Shown here: one piece after another, positions 38,893-49,770 of the stretch
Layout: every line of letters begins with the position of its first letter
Numbering within the stretch: position 1 is the first letter of the stretch
Source: Mycobacteroides sp. LB1
GTDB taxonomy: Bacteria; Actinomycetota; Actinomycetes; Mycobacteriales; Mycobacteriaceae
DNA length: 64,000 bases
NCBI RefSeq assembly: GCF_013449725.1
Contig: NZ_JACCFF010000001.1
Coordinates: 310,001-374,000, forward strand
Direction of reading: 5' to 3'
The notes under the pieces: model-generated
Told to the model about the DNA's origin: nothing
What the model saw: the letters and a program-made list of their open reading frames with translations, nothing else
Databases searched by the model: none
Translations under genes and position numbers: made by a program

Positions 38893-41699
38893 GCGGCCAC
38901 GCTGCGGGGCCTCCCCGGATCGCACGACTGATCCGGATTCTGTCGGTCCCGATCATTCTCTTCTGGCTTGCCCTCGCCATCCTCCTGAACGTCCTCACCC
39001 CCTCCCTGGACGAGGTCGGCAAGGCGCATTCGGTGTCAATGTCTCCGAAGGATGCACCATCGATGATCGCGATGATGCATACGGGAAAGGTGTTCGGGGA
39101 GTTCGACTCTGACAGCTCGGTAATGATCGTTTTGGAGGGGCAGCAGGAACTCGCGGATGAGGCGCACCGTTTCTACGACGGGATCATCAAGAAGCTGAAG
39201 GCCGACCCGACCCATGTCCAGCACATCTCGGACTACTGGGGCGACCCGCTGACCGCCTCTGGCGCGCAGAGTGCCGATGGGAAAGCCGCCTATGTCCAGG
39301 TGAACCTGGCCGGTGATCAGGGCACCACACTCGCGAACGAATCCGTCGATGCCGTCCGCAAGATCATCGACGAGTCTCCGCCCCCACTCGGAGTGAAGGC
39401 ATACGTCACGGGAGGGACTGCCGCCAGCGCCGATACAGGCACGGCAGGTAACAAGAGCATGCAGAAAACGACCCTGATAGCGGTGGGTGTCGTCCTCGTG
39501 ATGCTGTTGCTTGTCTACCGGTCCGTGATAACCACCGTGTTCGCGCTGCTGATCGTCGGGGTGGAACTGATGGCGGGGCAGGGAGTGGTCGCAACATTGG
39601 GCAATACCAATGTGATCGGCCTGTCGACCTACGCCGTCAGCATGGTCACGATGCTCGGCATCGCGGCAGGGACCGACTATGTGATCTTCCTATTCGGCCG
39701 CTACCACGAGGCCCGCCATCGCGGGCAAGACCGGGAAGCGGCCTTCTATACCGCCTATTCCGGTGTGTCCCATGTGATCCTGGGATCGGGACTGACGATC
39801 GTCGGCGCCACGCTCTGCCTGAGCCTGACGCGTCTGCCACTATTCCGGTCGATGGGCGTGCCATGTGCGCTGGTCATCCTTGTGATCGTCGCGGCGGCAC
39901 TCACCCTGGCCCCCGCAATACTGGCAGTAGGCAGCCGTTTCGGGTTGTTCGAGCCCAAACGCAAGTATGACGAACGCAGCTGGCGACGCATCGGCGCGGC
40001 CGTAGTGCGTTGGCCCGGACCCATTCTCGTCGTGACAATCGCCATTGCGCTCGTGGGGTTGGCCACTCTGCCTGGATACACCCCGGGCTACGACGATCGT
40101 CAGTACATGCCCGATAACGTGCCATCGAAAGTTGGATATGCCGCTGCGGAACGGCATTTCTCGCCGGCCCGGATGAACCCCGAAATGCTCATGATCGAAA
40201 CCGATCACGATATGCGCAATCCGGCGGACATGCTGGTTATCGACAGAATCGCCAAGACCGCATTCCATGCGCGCGGGGTGGCCCGAGTGCAGGCGATCAC
40301 CCGTCCGCTGGGGACTCCCATCGAACACAGCTCGATACCGTTCCAGATCGGCCTGCAGGGTGCCGGTCAGATCCAGAACATGAAGTACATGAAAGACCGC
40401 ATGGCGGACATGCTGACCATGGCGGACCAAATGGGAACCCTGATCGGCACCATGGAACGTGTTTACGACATGATGCGCGAGCTCACCGACATCATGCACG
40501 ATATGACCGGCCAGATGAAGGTGATGCAGGGCAAGATGCACGACATGCGCGACCTGATGGCCACTTTCGACGATTTCTTCAGGCCGATTCGCAACTACTT
40601 CTACTGGGAAAAGCATTGCGCAGATATTCCGATCTGCTGGGCGAGCCGGACGGTGTTCGATGCTCTCGACGGCGTCGACGCGATGGTTGAGGACATGGAC
40701 GGCATGCTGGTCAACATGGACAAAGTCGATGTGCTGATGCCGCGCATGCTCGCCGAGTTTCCGCCCATGATCGCGATCATGAAGTCCATGCATGGCACGT
40801 TGCTGACCATGCATAGCACCATGTCCGGGATTATGAACCAGATGGATGAGAGCACCAAGAACTCCACCCTGATAGGCAAGTACTTCGACCAGGCCAAGAA
40901 CGATGACTCCTTCTATCTGCCGCCTGAGGTATTCGACAACCCCGACTTCAAACGCGGATTGAAGATGTTCCTGTCCCCCGACGGGAAGGCCGTCCGGATG
41001 ACCGTCTCCCATCAAGAGAACCCGGCCTCGGTCGAGGGAATAGCGACCGTCGGCAATATCAAAGAGGCAGTGGCGGATTCGATCAAGGGCACACCGCTCG
41101 AGAACGCGAAGGTCTATCTCGGCGGCACGGCAGCGTCAAACAAGGACCTGCAAGACGGAGCCAAGTACGACCTCATCCTCGCCGGCATCGCGTCACTGTG
41201 CTTGATCTTCATCATCATGCTGCTCGTCACCGGCAGTGTGGTCGCCGCTCTGGTCATCGTCGGCACAGTGGCGGTGTCGCTCGGCGCCTCCATTGGGGTG
41301 TCAGTACTGATTTGGCAGGACCTGCTGGGTATGGACCTGCATTGGTTCGTGGTCCCGTTGTCGGTGATCATCCTGTTGGCCGTGGGCTCCGACTACAACC
41401 TGCTGCTGATCGCCCGGTTCAAGGAGGAACTACACGGCGGGCTCAAGACGGGATTCATCCGGGCCATGGGCGGCAGTGGCAAGGTGGTAACCAATGCGGG
41501 TCTGGTGTTCGCATTCACCATGTGCGCCATGGTCGTCAGCGATCTGCGCATCGTCGGGCAGCTCGGGACAACGATAGGCCTCGGCCTGCTCTTCGACACT
41601 CTGATCGTGCGGTCCTTCATGACCCCGGCCATCGCGGCCCTGCTCGGCCGCTGGTTCTGGTGGCCGCTGAACGTCCGTACTCACGGAGGGATCCGATGA
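38889..41699 (+). CDS. mmpL: MmpL RND-type lipid/drug exporter (MmpL4/5-like)
   Basis: A 936-residue RND transporter with the MmpL topology. Proton-relay Asp-Tyr pairs lie in TM4 (D263-Y264 in [18 protein letters not shown]) and TM10 (D835-Y836 in [16 protein letters not shown]). Residues about 497-560 and 595-660 form a Met-rich coiled-coil hairpin ([17 protein letters not shown]), as in MmpL4/MmpL5, in the second extracytoplasmic loop. MmpS-coupled members export siderophores, drugs or glycopeptidolipids. Next to GAP, PapA and Pks, glycolipid export is plausible, but drug efflux is also possible given the TetR gene. ATG 38889 overlaps the mmpS stop. Confidence 0.9.
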   Translation: MSGHAAGPPRIARLIRILSVPIILFWLALAILLNVLTPSLDEVGKAHSVSMSPKDAPSMIAMMHTGKVFGEFDSDSSVMIVLEGQQELADEAHRFYDGIIKKLKADPTHVQHISDYWGDPLTASGAQSADGKAAYVQVNLAGDQGTTLANESVDAVRKIIDESPPPLGVKAYVTGGTAASADTGTAGNKSMQKTTLIAVGVVLVMLLLVYRSVITTVFALLIVGVELMAGQGVVATLGNTNVIGLSTYAVSMVTMLGIAAGTDYVIFLFGRYHEARHRGQDREAAFYTAYSGVSHVILGSGLTIVGATLCLSLTRLPLFRSMGVPCALVILVIVAAALTLAPAILAVGSRFGLFEPKRKYDERSWRRIGAAVVRWPGPILVVTIAIALVGLATLPGYTPGYDDRQYMPDNVPSKVGYAAAERHFSPARMNPEMLMIETDHDMRNPADMLVIDRIAKTAFHARGVARVQAITRPLGTPIEHSSIPFQIGLQGAGQIQNMKYMKDRMADMLTMADQMGTLIGTMERVYDMMRELTDIMHDMTGQMKVMQGKMHDMRDLMATFDDFFRPIRNYFYWEKHCADIPICWASRTVFDALDGVDAMVEDMDGMLVNMDKVDVLMPRMLAEFPPMIAIMKSMHGTLLTMHSTMSGIMNQMDESTKNSTLIGKYFDQAKNDDSFYLPPEVFDNPDFKRGLKMFLSPDGKAVRMTVSHQENPASVEGIATVGNIKEAVADSIKGTPLENAKVYLGGTAASNKDLQDGAKYDLILAGIASLCLIFIIMLLVTGSVVAALVIVGTVAVSLGASIGVSVLIWQDLLGMDLHWFVVPLSVIILLAVGSDYNLLLIARFKEELHGGLKTGFIRAMGGSGKVVTNAGLVFAFTMCAMVVSDLRIVGQLGTTIGLGLLFDTLIVRSFMTPAIAALLGRWFWWPLNVRTHGGIR

Positions 41700-42319
41700 C
41701 GAAAAGCGCAGCGGTTCAACGACAGCGAACACCTGGGCGCCTCAACAGGTCACTGGACGTAGCGATCCTCGAAGCGGCATTCGTGACGCTGGCCGAGCAG
41801 GGATACGACACCATGAGCATGGATGTGATCGCCGCCCGCGCCGGTGTGGGCAAGGCAGCCATCTACCGGCGTTGGTCTTCGAAGGCCGCGCTCACCGCGG
41901 ATGCGATCCTGCACGGGCGCCCTTCGCTCGGCCGGCACGACGACGTACCTGATACCGGGAGTCTCCGTGGCGACCTGCACGCACTCTATGAGGCAAGGGA
42001 CTTCGGCGACAACGACATCCTCACGGGCAACCTACTCGCGGGGATTATCGCCGAAGCCGTCAACGATCCCACCCTGGCATCGGCGTTAGACGACCTGTTG
42101 GTGTCGCAGACTCAGAAACGGATGGAACTCGTGTTCGCACGTGCCATCGAACGTGGCGAGATAGCCCGGGACCGCGACTTGTCCCTCGTCTACGACATAC
42201 CTCTGGGCCTCAGTTTGACCGCCGCCCTCAAAAGAACGGTCATCGACGAAACATATATGCGCCGCATGGTCGACGAGGTCATCCTTCCCTTGGTACAGGC
42301 TCCTGTCAGCTCGACGTAG
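41696..42319 (+). CDS. TetR-family transcriptional regulator
   Basis: A 207-residue TetR repressor. The DNA-binding helix-turn-helix (residues 22-65) reads [38 protein letters not shown]. The C-terminal ligand domain ends with [39 protein letters not shown]. It starts in an ATGA overlap with the mmpL stop, so it is cotranslated with the transporter it likely controls. In M. abscessus, TetR proteins next to mmpS5-mmpL5 genes control drug efflux. The probable operator is the palindrome at 38343-38358. Confidence 0.88.
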   Translation: MTKSAAVQRQRTPGRLNRSLDVAILEAAFVTLAEQGYDTMSMDVIAARAGVGKAAIYRRWSSKAALTADAILHGRPSLGRHDDVPDTGSLRGDLHALYEARDFGDNDILTGNLLAGIIAEAVNDPTLASALDDLLVSQTQKRMELVFARAIERGEIARDRDLSLVYDIPLGLSLTAALKRTVIDETYMRRMVDEVILPLVQAPVSST

Positions 42320-42402
42320 ATCTTCGAAACCCCTTCTATCACAGTGGTTTCTACAGTCACATCGGGGCCCGTTTTGTCGGTGGGCGTCTTTACGATTCAT
42401 AC

Positions 42403-43728
42403 ATGCATTCGATCGACGCCCTTAAGGTGGCGGCTTCAGAAGCCGCTGCCGAGTCGTTCGATGGGCTCAGCTGCAGCGAAAAGCTCCTGACGCTGGCCAA
42501 GCTGGAGGAAGTTCAACGCCAGCTCTTGTCCGTCTCCCACACCTTGACCGCGGGAATCGTTGCGCAGGGTTCCCCCATAGAGCTCGGTGGCACATCGTTT
42601 CCGGATGTGTTGTCCCGCAAGCTGCACATCAGCAAGTCCGTAGCCCGGCGACGGATCGGCGATTCCGAACAACTCGGCCCACGACAGGCCCTGAACGGGG
42701 AACCTTTAGCACCCATGTTGCCGAGTGTGGCCGATGCGTTGCGTCGCGGCGAGGTCGGCGAGGAGCATGTACGAATTGTGCGCGGCTTCTTCGACAAGCT
42801 GGCGAGTGCGGTCGATGCACCCACTCGGGAAGCCGCTGAGAGGCAACTCGCGCAGATGGCAGTGCAATTCGGGCCTGATCAGCTACGGATGGGTGCCGAT
42901 CGCATCATGGTGCTGCTGAACCCGGATGGTGAGTTCTCGGATGTGGACAGGGCCCGCCGACGCGGTATGACGATCGGCCGCCAGGGTTTTGATGGCATGT
43001 CCCCAATCACCGGCTTACTGGATCCTGAAACCCGCTCCTATCTCGACGCGCTGCTGTCCAAGCTGGCCGCACCGGGTATGTGCAACCCGACCGACGAATC
43101 CCCCATCGTGGATGGTGAACCCGCGCGCGAGGCGGCAGATCACCGCACCGATGCTCAACGCAACCACGACGCCCTCAGAGCCGTCTGCCGCAGCACGCTG
43201 GCCTCCGGACAACTCGGCAGCCACCATGGGCTTCCCGTCACCGTCGTGGTGTCTACCACCCTTGATGAGCTGGAATCAGCATCCGGCCAGGCGGTTACCG
43301 GCGGCGGGACACTCCTACCGATGCGTGATGTGATCCGCATGGCGTCTCACGCTCTCCATTACCTGACAATCTTCGATGACGATGGCCGCCCCTTGTATCT
43401 GGGTCGCACCAAACGCATCGCATCGGTAGATCAGCGGATTGTTTTGCACGCCAATGATCGCGGCTGCACCCACCCCGGCTGCAGTGTCCCGGGATACCTC
43501 TGCGAGGTGCACCACGTCGACGACTGGGCAGACGGCGGCGCCACCGACATCGAGAGGCTGACGTTCGTCTGCGGACCGCATCATCGATTATTGGCTCAAG
43601 GCTGGACGACCCGGAAGAATCGAAAAACCGGGCGCACCGAGTGGATACCGCCACCGCAGCTTGGCCTCAACGAGGGTTTCACCAATGAGTTCCACCATCC
43701 GGAACTCCTCACGCTTCAACCGGATTGA
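42403..43728 (+). CDS. 13E12-type DUF222/HNH endonuclease-like protein
   Basis: A 441-residue protein of the mycobacterial 13E12 repeat family. The DUF222 domain covers about residues 30-330. The HNH nuclease signature is near the C-terminus: CTHPGCSVPGYLCEVHHVDDWADGGATDI followed by LTFVCGPHHRLL. These genes are multicopy in mycobacteria and may be mobile, although their activity is not established. It lies 83 bases after tetR and 68 bases before the convergent cobB, so it stands at the right edge of the accessory block. It shows no terminal inverted repeats in view and appears intact. Confidence 0.9.
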   Translation: MHSIDALKVAASEAAAESFDGLSCSEKLLTLAKLEEVQRQLLSVSHTLTAGIVAQGSPIELGGTSFPDVLSRKLHISKSVARRRIGDSEQLGPRQALNGEPLAPMLPSVADALRRGEVGEEHVRIVRGFFDKLASAVDAPTREAAERQLAQMAVQFGPDQLRMGADRIMVLLNPDGEFSDVDRARRRGMTIGRQGFDGMSPITGLLDPETRSYLDALLSKLAAPGMCNPTDESPIVDGEPAREAADHRTDAQRNHDALRAVCRSTLASGQLGSHHGLPVTVVVSTTLDELESASGQAVTGGGTLLPMRDVIRMASHALHYLTIFDDDGRPLYLGRTKRIASVDQRIVLHANDRGCTHPGCSVPGYLCEVHHVDDWADGGATDIERLTFVCGPHHRLLAQGWTTRKNRKTGRTEWIPPPQLGLNEGFTNEFHHPELLTLQPD

Positions 43729-43796
43729 TGCGCGCGTGTGCTCGGCCGTATGCCGATACGATCCGGCGGCTGTATTCCGCGGCAGCCATGTGAGTT

Positions 43797-45152
43797 CTAT
43801 GCTTCCGCGGCCGCGCGCGCGACGAAACGAGCCGCCGCCCGCGGGTGCGCAGCCGGGTGCGTATGCAGATACGAGGCGTGGATGCGACCACCCTCCCCCG
43901 CCACAATGCCCTCTCGACGGATGCCGTCGGCGGTGCTCCAGGCCCAGGCGGAGTTCCTGGAGTCATCGGGGCAATCGACGGTGGTGCGGTGAAACTCATG
44001 CCCGCTCAGCCGTTCCCCCTCGTCGAACAGCACCGAACCGCTGATCGCCACTGCTTCCCGGTATCCGAGGGTGAGTCTGTCGGTGAATCGCGCGCTGGCA
44101 TCGATCACCCCGCACATCGGCGCGCCATCCAGGTTTTTGCACAGGTACGTGAGCCCGGCGCATTCGGCGTGAATCGGGCCGTTCATCACGCGAACCTGTT
44201 GGCGTAGAGGTTCGTTCGCCGACAGCTCCGCGGCGAACTGTTCCGGGAATCCACCCGGGATCACCAATGCCGCGGTGTCTGCCGGCAACAAGTCGACCAA
44301 CGGGTCGAACTCCGCCACCACCGCGCCTGCCGCCACCAACAACTCACGATGTTCGGCGTACCCGAAGGTGAACGCGTGTCCGGATGCCAATGCCACCACG
44401 GGATTCCCGGCAACCGGGCTCCCGACAACCTCCACCGGATCCCATGCCGCGCCGTCTACCCCACTGCGTGCCGCCCCGACAATCGCCGACACATCCACAT
44501 GCGCGGCGACCAGCTGTGTCATCGCCTCGATCGCATCGAGCGCCGCCTGGCCATGCTCGGTGGCCGTTACCAGGCCCAAATGCCGTGACGGAACAGATAA
44601 TTCCTCGGTACGGGGCAATGCTCCTAGCACGGAAAGTCCGACACGGTCCGCTGCCGCCGTGAGGATCTCCCGGTGCCGCGCCGACCCGACACGGTTCAGA
44701 ATGACACCCGCGATCCTGATCCCCGTCTCAGCGGCGTGCACCGCAAAACCATGCAGGAGCGCGGCCAGACTGTGGCTGTAGCCCTTCGCATCGACCACCA
44801 ACACCACGGGCGCTCCGAGCACGGCCGCGATCTCGGCGGTGGACCCCTTCGCATCGCCGATCCGCCCGTCGAAGAGACCCATCACCCCTTCGACCACTGC
44901 GATATCCGAGTCCCGGGAGCCGTGATTGAACAGCGGCCCGATGAGATCGCTGCCCACCAGCACACTGTCCAGGTTGCGGCCCGGCCTGCCCGCCGCCAGG
45001 GCGTGATACCCGGGATCGATGTAATCCGGCCCCACCTTGAACGGCGCCACCCGGTGCCCCGCCTGTCGCAGTGCACCCATTAAACCCGTTGCCACCGTTG
45101 TCTTTCCACTACCCGAGGCGGGCGCGGCGATCACAACGGCCGGAACATTCAT
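43797..45152 (-). CDS. cobB: Cobyrinic acid a,c-diamide synthase CobB
   Basis: A 451-residue amidotransferase. The N-terminal ATPase domain begins with VPAVVIAAPASGSGKTTVATGLMGAL (P-loop). Residues about 250-451 form the glutamine amidotransferase domain with the HAECAGLTYLC nucleophile. It amidates side chains a and c of hydrogenobyrinic or cobyrinic acid in cobalamin synthesis, using glutamine. It is the last gene of the chlD-cobO-cobB operon and matches Rv2848c. Start ATG 45152; 15 bases after the cobO stop. Confidence 0.93.
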   Translation of the reverse strand: MNVPAVVIAAPASGSGKTTVATGLMGALRQAGHRVAPFKVGPDYIDPGYHALAAGRPGRNLDSVLVGSDLIGPLFNHGSRDSDIAVVEGVMGLFDGRIGDAKGSTAEIAAVLGAPVVLVVDAKGYSHSLAALLHGFAVHAAETGIRIAGVILNRVGSARHREILTAAADRVGLSVLGALPRTEELSVPSRHLGLVTATEHGQAALDAIEAMTQLVAAHVDVSAIVGAARSGVDGAAWDPVEVVGSPVAGNPVVALASGHAFTFGYAEHRELLVAAGAVVAEFDPLVDLLPADTAALVIPGGFPEQFAAELSANEPLRQQVRVMNGPIHAECAGLTYLCKNLDGAPMCGVIDASARFTDRLTLGYREAVAISGSVLFDEGERLSGHEFHRTTVDCPDDSRNSAWAWSTADGIRREGIVAGEGGRIHASYLHTHPAAHPRAAARFVARAAAEA

Positions 45153-45167
45153 CGGACTATCACGCCA

Positions 45168-45782
45168 CTACCACTCAATACCGCGCTGGCCCTTGCGACC
45201 GGCGTCCATGGGATGCTTGATCTTCGTCATTTCGGTGACCAGGTCGGCGGCATCCAACAGTTGTTGTGGCGCATCGCGTCCCGTGATGACCACATGCTGC
45301 GTTCCGGGCCGGTCACGTAGTACCGACACCACCTCGTCGACATCCACCCACCCCCACTTGAGCGGATAGGTGAACTCGTCGAGAACATAGAAGCCGTGTT
45401 CCTCCGCGGCCAGCCGCCGTGAGATCTCCGCCCACCCGGCCGCCGCATCGGCGGCATGGTCGGTCTCGGTGCCGGCCTTACGCGACCAGGACCACCCCGA
45501 CCCCATCTTGTGCCACTGCACCGAGCCGCCGATCCCTTGTTCGTCGTGCAGCTTGCCGAGCTCACCGAAGACCGACTCCTCGCCCACTCGCCACTTGGCA
45601 CTCTTGACGAATTGGAACACCGCGACATCGGCACCGTGGTGCCAGGCTCGCAACGCCATACCGAAAGCGGCTGTGGACTTACCCTTTCCAGCACCGGTAT
45701 GCACCGCCAGAATCGGCGCATTGCGCCGCGCTTTGGTGGTGAGCCCGTCCTCCGGTATCGCCGACGGTTGTCCCTGTGGCAT
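45168..45782 (-). CDS. cobO: Cob(I)yrinic acid a,c-diamide adenosyltransferase CobO
   Basis: A 204-residue CobA/CobO/BtuR adenosyltransferase. The P-loop is GAGKGKST at about residues 30-37, followed by AAFGMALRAWHHGADVAVFQFVKSAKWRVGE. Later motifs are FYVLDEFTYPLKWGW and HVVITGRDAPQQLLDAADLVTEM. It adds the 5'-deoxyadenosyl group to reduced cobalt in the corrin ring. It lies between chlD and cobB, matching Rv2849c. Start ATG 45782, 20 bases after the chlD stop. Confidence 0.94.
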   Translation of the reverse strand: MPQGQPSAIPEDGLTTKARRNAPILAVHTGAGKGKSTAAFGMALRAWHHGADVAVFQFVKSAKWRVGEESVFGELGKLHDEQGIGGSVQWHKMGSGWSWSRKAGTETDHAADAAAGWAEISRRLAAEEHGFYVLDEFTYPLKWGWVDVDEVVSVLRDRPGTQHVVITGRDAPQQLLDAADLVTEMTKIKHPMDAGRKGQRGIEW

Positions 45783-45802
45783 CGAAAAACTCCTCCGCTA
45801 TC

Positions 45803-47716
45803 TCACGCAGCGGCGGTGGCGCCGCGCACCACGCCGGCGAGCCGGTCGGCATTCAAGTGGTCCAGCTGGATCACCGGCGCGTCCAACTGCTGGGCCAGCG
45901 TGACCGCCAGATCCATTCTCACGAATGATGTCTCGCAGTCGATCACCACGGAAGCAACATGTTCGGCACGCAACATTCCCGCGGCACGACGTGTCCGCCC
46001 CAAGGGGTCCGGACCGCCGGTAGCGCGGCCATCGGTGAGCACCACCACCAATGCTCGGCGATGCGGATCGCGTCCACGCTCACGCGCCACCAGATCTCGT
46101 GCCGCCAGAAGTCCTTGTGCCAGCGGCGTCTTGCCGCCCGTATCGAACCGCTGCAGCTTGCGCCCCGCGATATGCGTCGAGCTGGTCGGCGCCAACAGTG
46201 TCGTGGCTTCCTGACCGCGGAAGGTGATGACCGCGACCTTGTCGCGGCGCTGATAGGCGTCGCGCAGGAGCGACAATGTGGCCCCACCGACCGCCGACAT
46301 CTTCTGGCGTGCCGCCATCGATCCGGAAGCATCTACCACGAAGATCACCAGATTGCCTTCGCGCCCTTCCCTAATCGCCCACTGCACATCGGAGAACACC
46401 GGCTTGGGCAGCCTGCCGGGTTCGGTCACCCGGCCTGCCGCAGACATCAGCGTGCCGATCAGGTGCACCCCGAAACCCGCATCGGAGCTCGGGGCGATCA
46501 CCTTGCCCGCCCGGTTGCGCGCGACCGAGCGACGTCCCGGCGCGCCCATGCCGACGCCGGGCACTCGGAGCGTCTTGGTGCGAAATGTCGATGACGGCGC
46601 CGGGCTGGGCCGGGAGGCCGCGCCGGGCCCACGCGCGGAGTCGCTCGAATCCTGTTGTGAATCATCTGCTTTGCCAGGATTCGGGGAGGGCTCGGGAGCA
46701 CCCCCCGGACCATCTGGACCTGGACCATCCGGATCGGGATCTGGGTCGTCCTTGCCGGGATCCTGATCCTCCGGCGGCGCACTATCGCGCATCGCCTGGT
46801 CGAGCTGATCCGGATCCAGACCCGGCTCGTCGAACGGGTCTCGGCGCCGACGGTGCGGCAGCGCCAACTCGGCTGCCACCCGGATATCGGGCTCGCCCAC
46901 CACCTCGGCACCCCGCCACGCGGCATGGGCGATGGCGGCACGCGCAACCACCAGATCGGCACGCATCCCGTCCACATCAAACGCCGCACACAGGGCCGCA
47001 ATACGCTGTAATTCCGCGTCGGGCAATGTGACCCGGGACAGCAGCAGCCGGGCCTCGGCTATCCGGGCGGCCAGCTCGGCCTCCTCGGAGGCGTAGCGCG
47101 CGACGAACCCGGCAGGATCTGCCTCATACGCGAGACGCCTACGGATGACCTCTGCCCGCACCGCCACATCGCGCGAGGCGTGTACATCCACCGCGAATCC
47201 GAAACGGTCGAGAAGCTGCGGACGCAGCTCGCCCTCCTCGGGATTCATGGTGCCGATCAATACGAATCGCGCATTGTAGGAATGGGATACGCCGTCACGT
47301 TCCACATGCACCCGGCCCATCGCCGCCGCATCCAGGATCACGTCGACCAGATGGTCGTGCAGCAGGTTGACCTCGTCCACATACAACACGCCGCCATCGG
47401 CGCGCGCCAGAAGCCCTGGGGAAAAAGCATGTTCGCCGTCGCGCAGCACCTTCTGCAGATCGAGTGATCCGACTACCCGATCCTCGGTGGCACCGATCGG
47501 AAGCTCCACCAGTCGCGCAGCGCCGGTTCTGTCCGTCGCGCTCAACACCGACGCCAGGGCACGTACCGCCGTCGACTTGGCGGTGCCCTTCTCGCCGCGG
47601 ATGAGTACGCCACCGATATCGGGCCGCACGGCCGAGAGCACCAACGCAAGGCGCAATTGGTCATGCCCCACGATCGCACTCAGCGGATACCCCAGAATGC
47701 TTGCCGTGTCAGTCAT
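45803..47716 (-). CDS. chlD: Magnesium/cobalt-chelatase-type AAA+ and VWA protein
   Basis: A 637-residue ChlI/ChlD-type fusion. Residues 1-310 are an AAA+ motor (Walker [11 protein letters not shown] near 40, [22 protein letters not shown] sensor region). Residues 310-400 form an acidic, Pro-rich linker ([13 protein letters not shown]). Residues about 430-637 form a VWA domain with the MIDAS motif DASGS. It resembles Rv2850c. With CobO and CobB downstream, it may load cobalt into corrin rings together with a CobN-type subunit encoded elsewhere. No CobN gene is seen here. It overlaps the GNAT gene by 8 bases. Confidence 0.9.
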   Translation of the reverse strand: MTDTASILGYPLSAIVGHDQLRLALVLSAVRPDIGGVLIRGEKGTAKSTAVRALASVLSATDRTGAARLVELPIGATEDRVVGSLDLQKVLRDGEHAFSPGLLARADGGVLYVDEVNLLHDHLVDVILDAAAMGRVHVERDGVSHSYNARFVLIGTMNPEEGELRPQLLDRFGFAVDVHASRDVAVRAEVIRRRLAYEADPAGFVARYASEEAELAARIAEARLLLSRVTLPDAELQRIAALCAAFDVDGMRADLVVARAAIAHAAWRGAEVVGEPDIRVAAELALPHRRRRDPFDEPGLDPDQLDQAMRDSAPPEDQDPGKDDPDPDPDGPGPDGPGGAPEPSPNPGKADDSQQDSSDSARGPGAASRPSPAPSSTFRTKTLRVPGVGMGAPGRRSVARNRAGKVIAPSSDAGFGVHLIGTLMSAAGRVTEPGRLPKPVFSDVQWAIREGREGNLVIFVVDASGSMAARQKMSAVGGATLSLLRDAYQRRDKVAVITFRGQEATTLLAPTSSTHIAGRKLQRFDTGGKTPLAQGLLAARDLVARERGRDPHRRALVVVLTDGRATGGPDPLGRTRRAAGMLRAEHVASVVIDCETSFVRMDLAVTLAQQLDAPVIQLDHLNADRLAGVVRGATAAA

Positions 47717-48179
47717 TTCCGGCCGCCCATGTCATAGGTACGTGCGGTATCCCGTCCTCAAGAAACTCGTCACCGGCGACCACGAATCCCAGCTTGCCAT
47801 ACATGTCCTTGAGGTGGGCCTGCGCATTCAACCGGCAGCGCGCACCGCCGATGTCGGTCAACACGGCACGAACCAATCGCGCCGCGTGCCCCTGCCCGCG
47901 TTCGGCTTCGGTGGTACACACCCGGCCGATCCAGAAACCCTCGCCCCCAGGATCTTCCAGGAGCCGCAAACCGCACACCACGTTGCCGTCGGAGTCTCCT
48001 ATCCAGAAATGCCGGGTTCCCGGTTCCAGATCGCGTCCGTCGAGATCCTGGTAAGCGCAGTTCTGCCCGACGACGAACGCCTCGGCGCGCAGCCGCAGCA
48101 GCCCATAAAGCGTCGCGGCGTCCAGGTCCGCGGACCAGGACCGGGCCACAAAGGGCTGTGCCGGCTGGGCCGGCAGCAT
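47709..48179 (-). CDS. ElaA-like GNAT acetyltransferase (Rv2851c-like)
   Basis: A 156-residue GNAT protein of the ElaA type. The acetyl-CoA segment is [22 protein letters not shown] near residue 90, and the family tail is [22 protein letters not shown] start at ATG 48179, whose A lies in the TGATG overlap with the mqo stop; the longer frame back to 48218 lies inside mqo. Acceptor unknown. It is in the order mqo-GNAT-chlD as in M. tuberculosis, and coupling by overlap at both ends suggests that these are one operon. Confidence 0.85.
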   Translation of the reverse strand: MLPAQPAQPFVARSWSADLDAATLYGLLRLRAEAFVVGQNCAYQDLDGRDLEPGTRHFWIGDSDGNVVCGLRLLEDPGGEGFWIGRVCTTEAERGQGHAARLVRAVLTDIGGARCRLNAQAHLKDMYGKLGFVVAGDEFLEDGIPHVPMTWAAGND

Positions 48180-49663
48180 CACTTCTCCAGGCCGAGAACC
48201 TGTGTCCCCCAGTCCCATACCTCACCGAACAGCGACGCCTCGTCCGACAGGTTGATACCCAGCGACGGAATCATTTCCTTGAGCTTGGGCATCCAGTTGG
48301 CGAATCGGTCGGGGAAGCAACGCTGCATGACGTCGAGCATGGCCGGCACCGCCGTAGACGCACCCGGCGAGGCGCCGAGCAGGCCGGCGATGCTGCCGTC
48401 GGCTGAATTGAGCACCATAGTGCCGAACTCAAGCGCTCCGCCCTTGCCCTTGGCTGGGCGGATGACCTGCACACGCTGACCGGCGGTGATCAGCTCCCAG
48501 TCGGAACGCTGCGCCTTGGGCGCGAAATCGCGCAGCATGTCGATCCGGTCGTCCGGGGTGAGACGCAGCTGACTCAGCAAGAAGTTCACCAGCCCGAACT
48601 CGGTGAGACCGACACCGAGCATCGGCACGAGGTTGTTGGGCTTCACCGTCGACGGCAGATCCGTGATCTTGCCCATCTTGAGGAACTTGGGCGACCATCC
48701 GGCGAACGGCCCGAACAGCAGCCATTCTTTGCCGTTGATCACACGGGTGTCCAGGTGCGGGGCCGACATCGGGGGCGCACCAAGCGGCGGGAAGCCGTAC
48801 ACCTTGGCCTTGTGGCCCTCGGTGAGATCTGTGTTGTTGGTACGCAGGAAGGCACCGCTTACGGGGAACCCGCCAAAGCCCTTGGCTTCCGGGATTCCGG
48901 CCTTCTGCAGCAGACCCAGCGCACCGCCACCGGCGCCGACGAAGACGAACTTGGCCTTGAGCTTGCGCTTCTCACCCGTACGGCCATTGACGAGCTTGAG
49001 AATCCACCCGCCGTCGCTGTCGCGGCTGATGTTGCGGACCTCGGTTCCGAAGATCGCACTGGTACCGGTACGAACCCCATAGCCCACCAACTGCTTTGAC
49101 AGTTCACCGAAGTCGACGTCGGTGCCGTCCTGGCTCCAGTTCAACCCCACCGGATCGGAGAAATCGCGTCCGGCCGCCATCAACGGCAGACGGCGTGCGA
49201 ATTCATCGTCATCGTTGATGAATTCCATCTTCGCGAACAACGGGTTACCCACCAGGGCGTCGTGGCGCTTACGCAGGAACTCGACCTTGTCGGCGCCATG
49301 TACGTAGCTCACGTGCGGAATCGGGTTCAGGAAGCCCCGGACGTCCGGAAGCACACCGTTCTCCACGGCGTACGCCCAGAACTGGCGGGACACCTGGAAC
49401 TGCTCGTTGACCGTGACCGCCTTGGTGATATCGATCGAGCCATCCGCTTTCTGCGGGGTGTAGTTGAGCTCGCACAGCGCCGAGTGACCGGTGCCTGCGT
49501 TGTTCCATGGGTCGCTGCTTTCGCTGGCGGCCGCATCGAGGCGCTCGATCAGGGTGATCGAGAGGTCCGGTTCGACCAACCGCAGCAGGGCGCTGAGCGT
49601 CGCGCTCATGATCCCCGACCCGATCAGGGCAACGTCCGTCTGCTCCACCTGCGCTTTTGACAC
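48179..49663 (-). CDS. mqo: Malate:quinone oxidoreductase
   Basis: A 494-residue membrane-associated FAD enzyme that oxidises malate to oxaloacetate and passes electrons to the quinone pool. The FAD motif is [20 protein letters not shown] at residues 10-29, followed by [17 protein letters not shown]. Segments [34 protein letters not shown] and [16 protein letters not shown] are characteristic. The start is GTG 49663 with weak ribosome site. It matches Rv2852c and is followed by the GNAT and cobalamin genes. The 107-base gap before the divergent hydrolase presumably holds its promoter. Confidence 0.95.
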   Translation of the reverse strand: MSKAQVEQTDVALIGSGIMSATLSALLRLVEPDLSITLIERLDAAASESSDPWNNAGTGHSALCELNYTPQKADGSIDITKAVTVNEQFQVSRQFWAYAVENGVLPDVRGFLNPIPHVSYVHGADKVEFLRKRHDALVGNPLFAKMEFINDDDEFARRLPLMAAGRDFSDPVGLNWSQDGTDVDFGELSKQLVGYGVRTGTSAIFGTEVRNISRDSDGGWILKLVNGRTGEKRKLKAKFVFVGAGGGALGLLQKAGIPEAKGFGGFPVSGAFLRTNNTDLTEGHKAKVYGFPPLGAPPMSAPHLDTRVINGKEWLLFGPFAGWSPKFLKMGKITDLPSTVKPNNLVPMLGVGLTEFGLVNFLLSQLRLTPDDRIDMLRDFAPKAQRSDWELITAGQRVQVIRPAKGKGGALEFGTMVLNSADGSIAGLLGASPGASTAVPAMLDVMQRCFPDRFANWMPKLKEMIPSLGINLSDEASLFGEVWDWGTQVLGLEK

Positions 49664-49770
49664 CGTTCACTGTCCTTTTCGAATCTGATTGGGTGGCGAT
49701 ACTCCCTCAAATACTGATGAGTACACACAGGTTATCGCGCGAGTATTTCCATCCTCACTTCAACTAGGCT

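Noticed and set aside
42403..43728. The DUF222/HNH gene as an insertion sequence
   Set aside because: There are no terminal inverted repeats, target duplications or transposase motifs around it; it is a 13E12-type HNH family gene.
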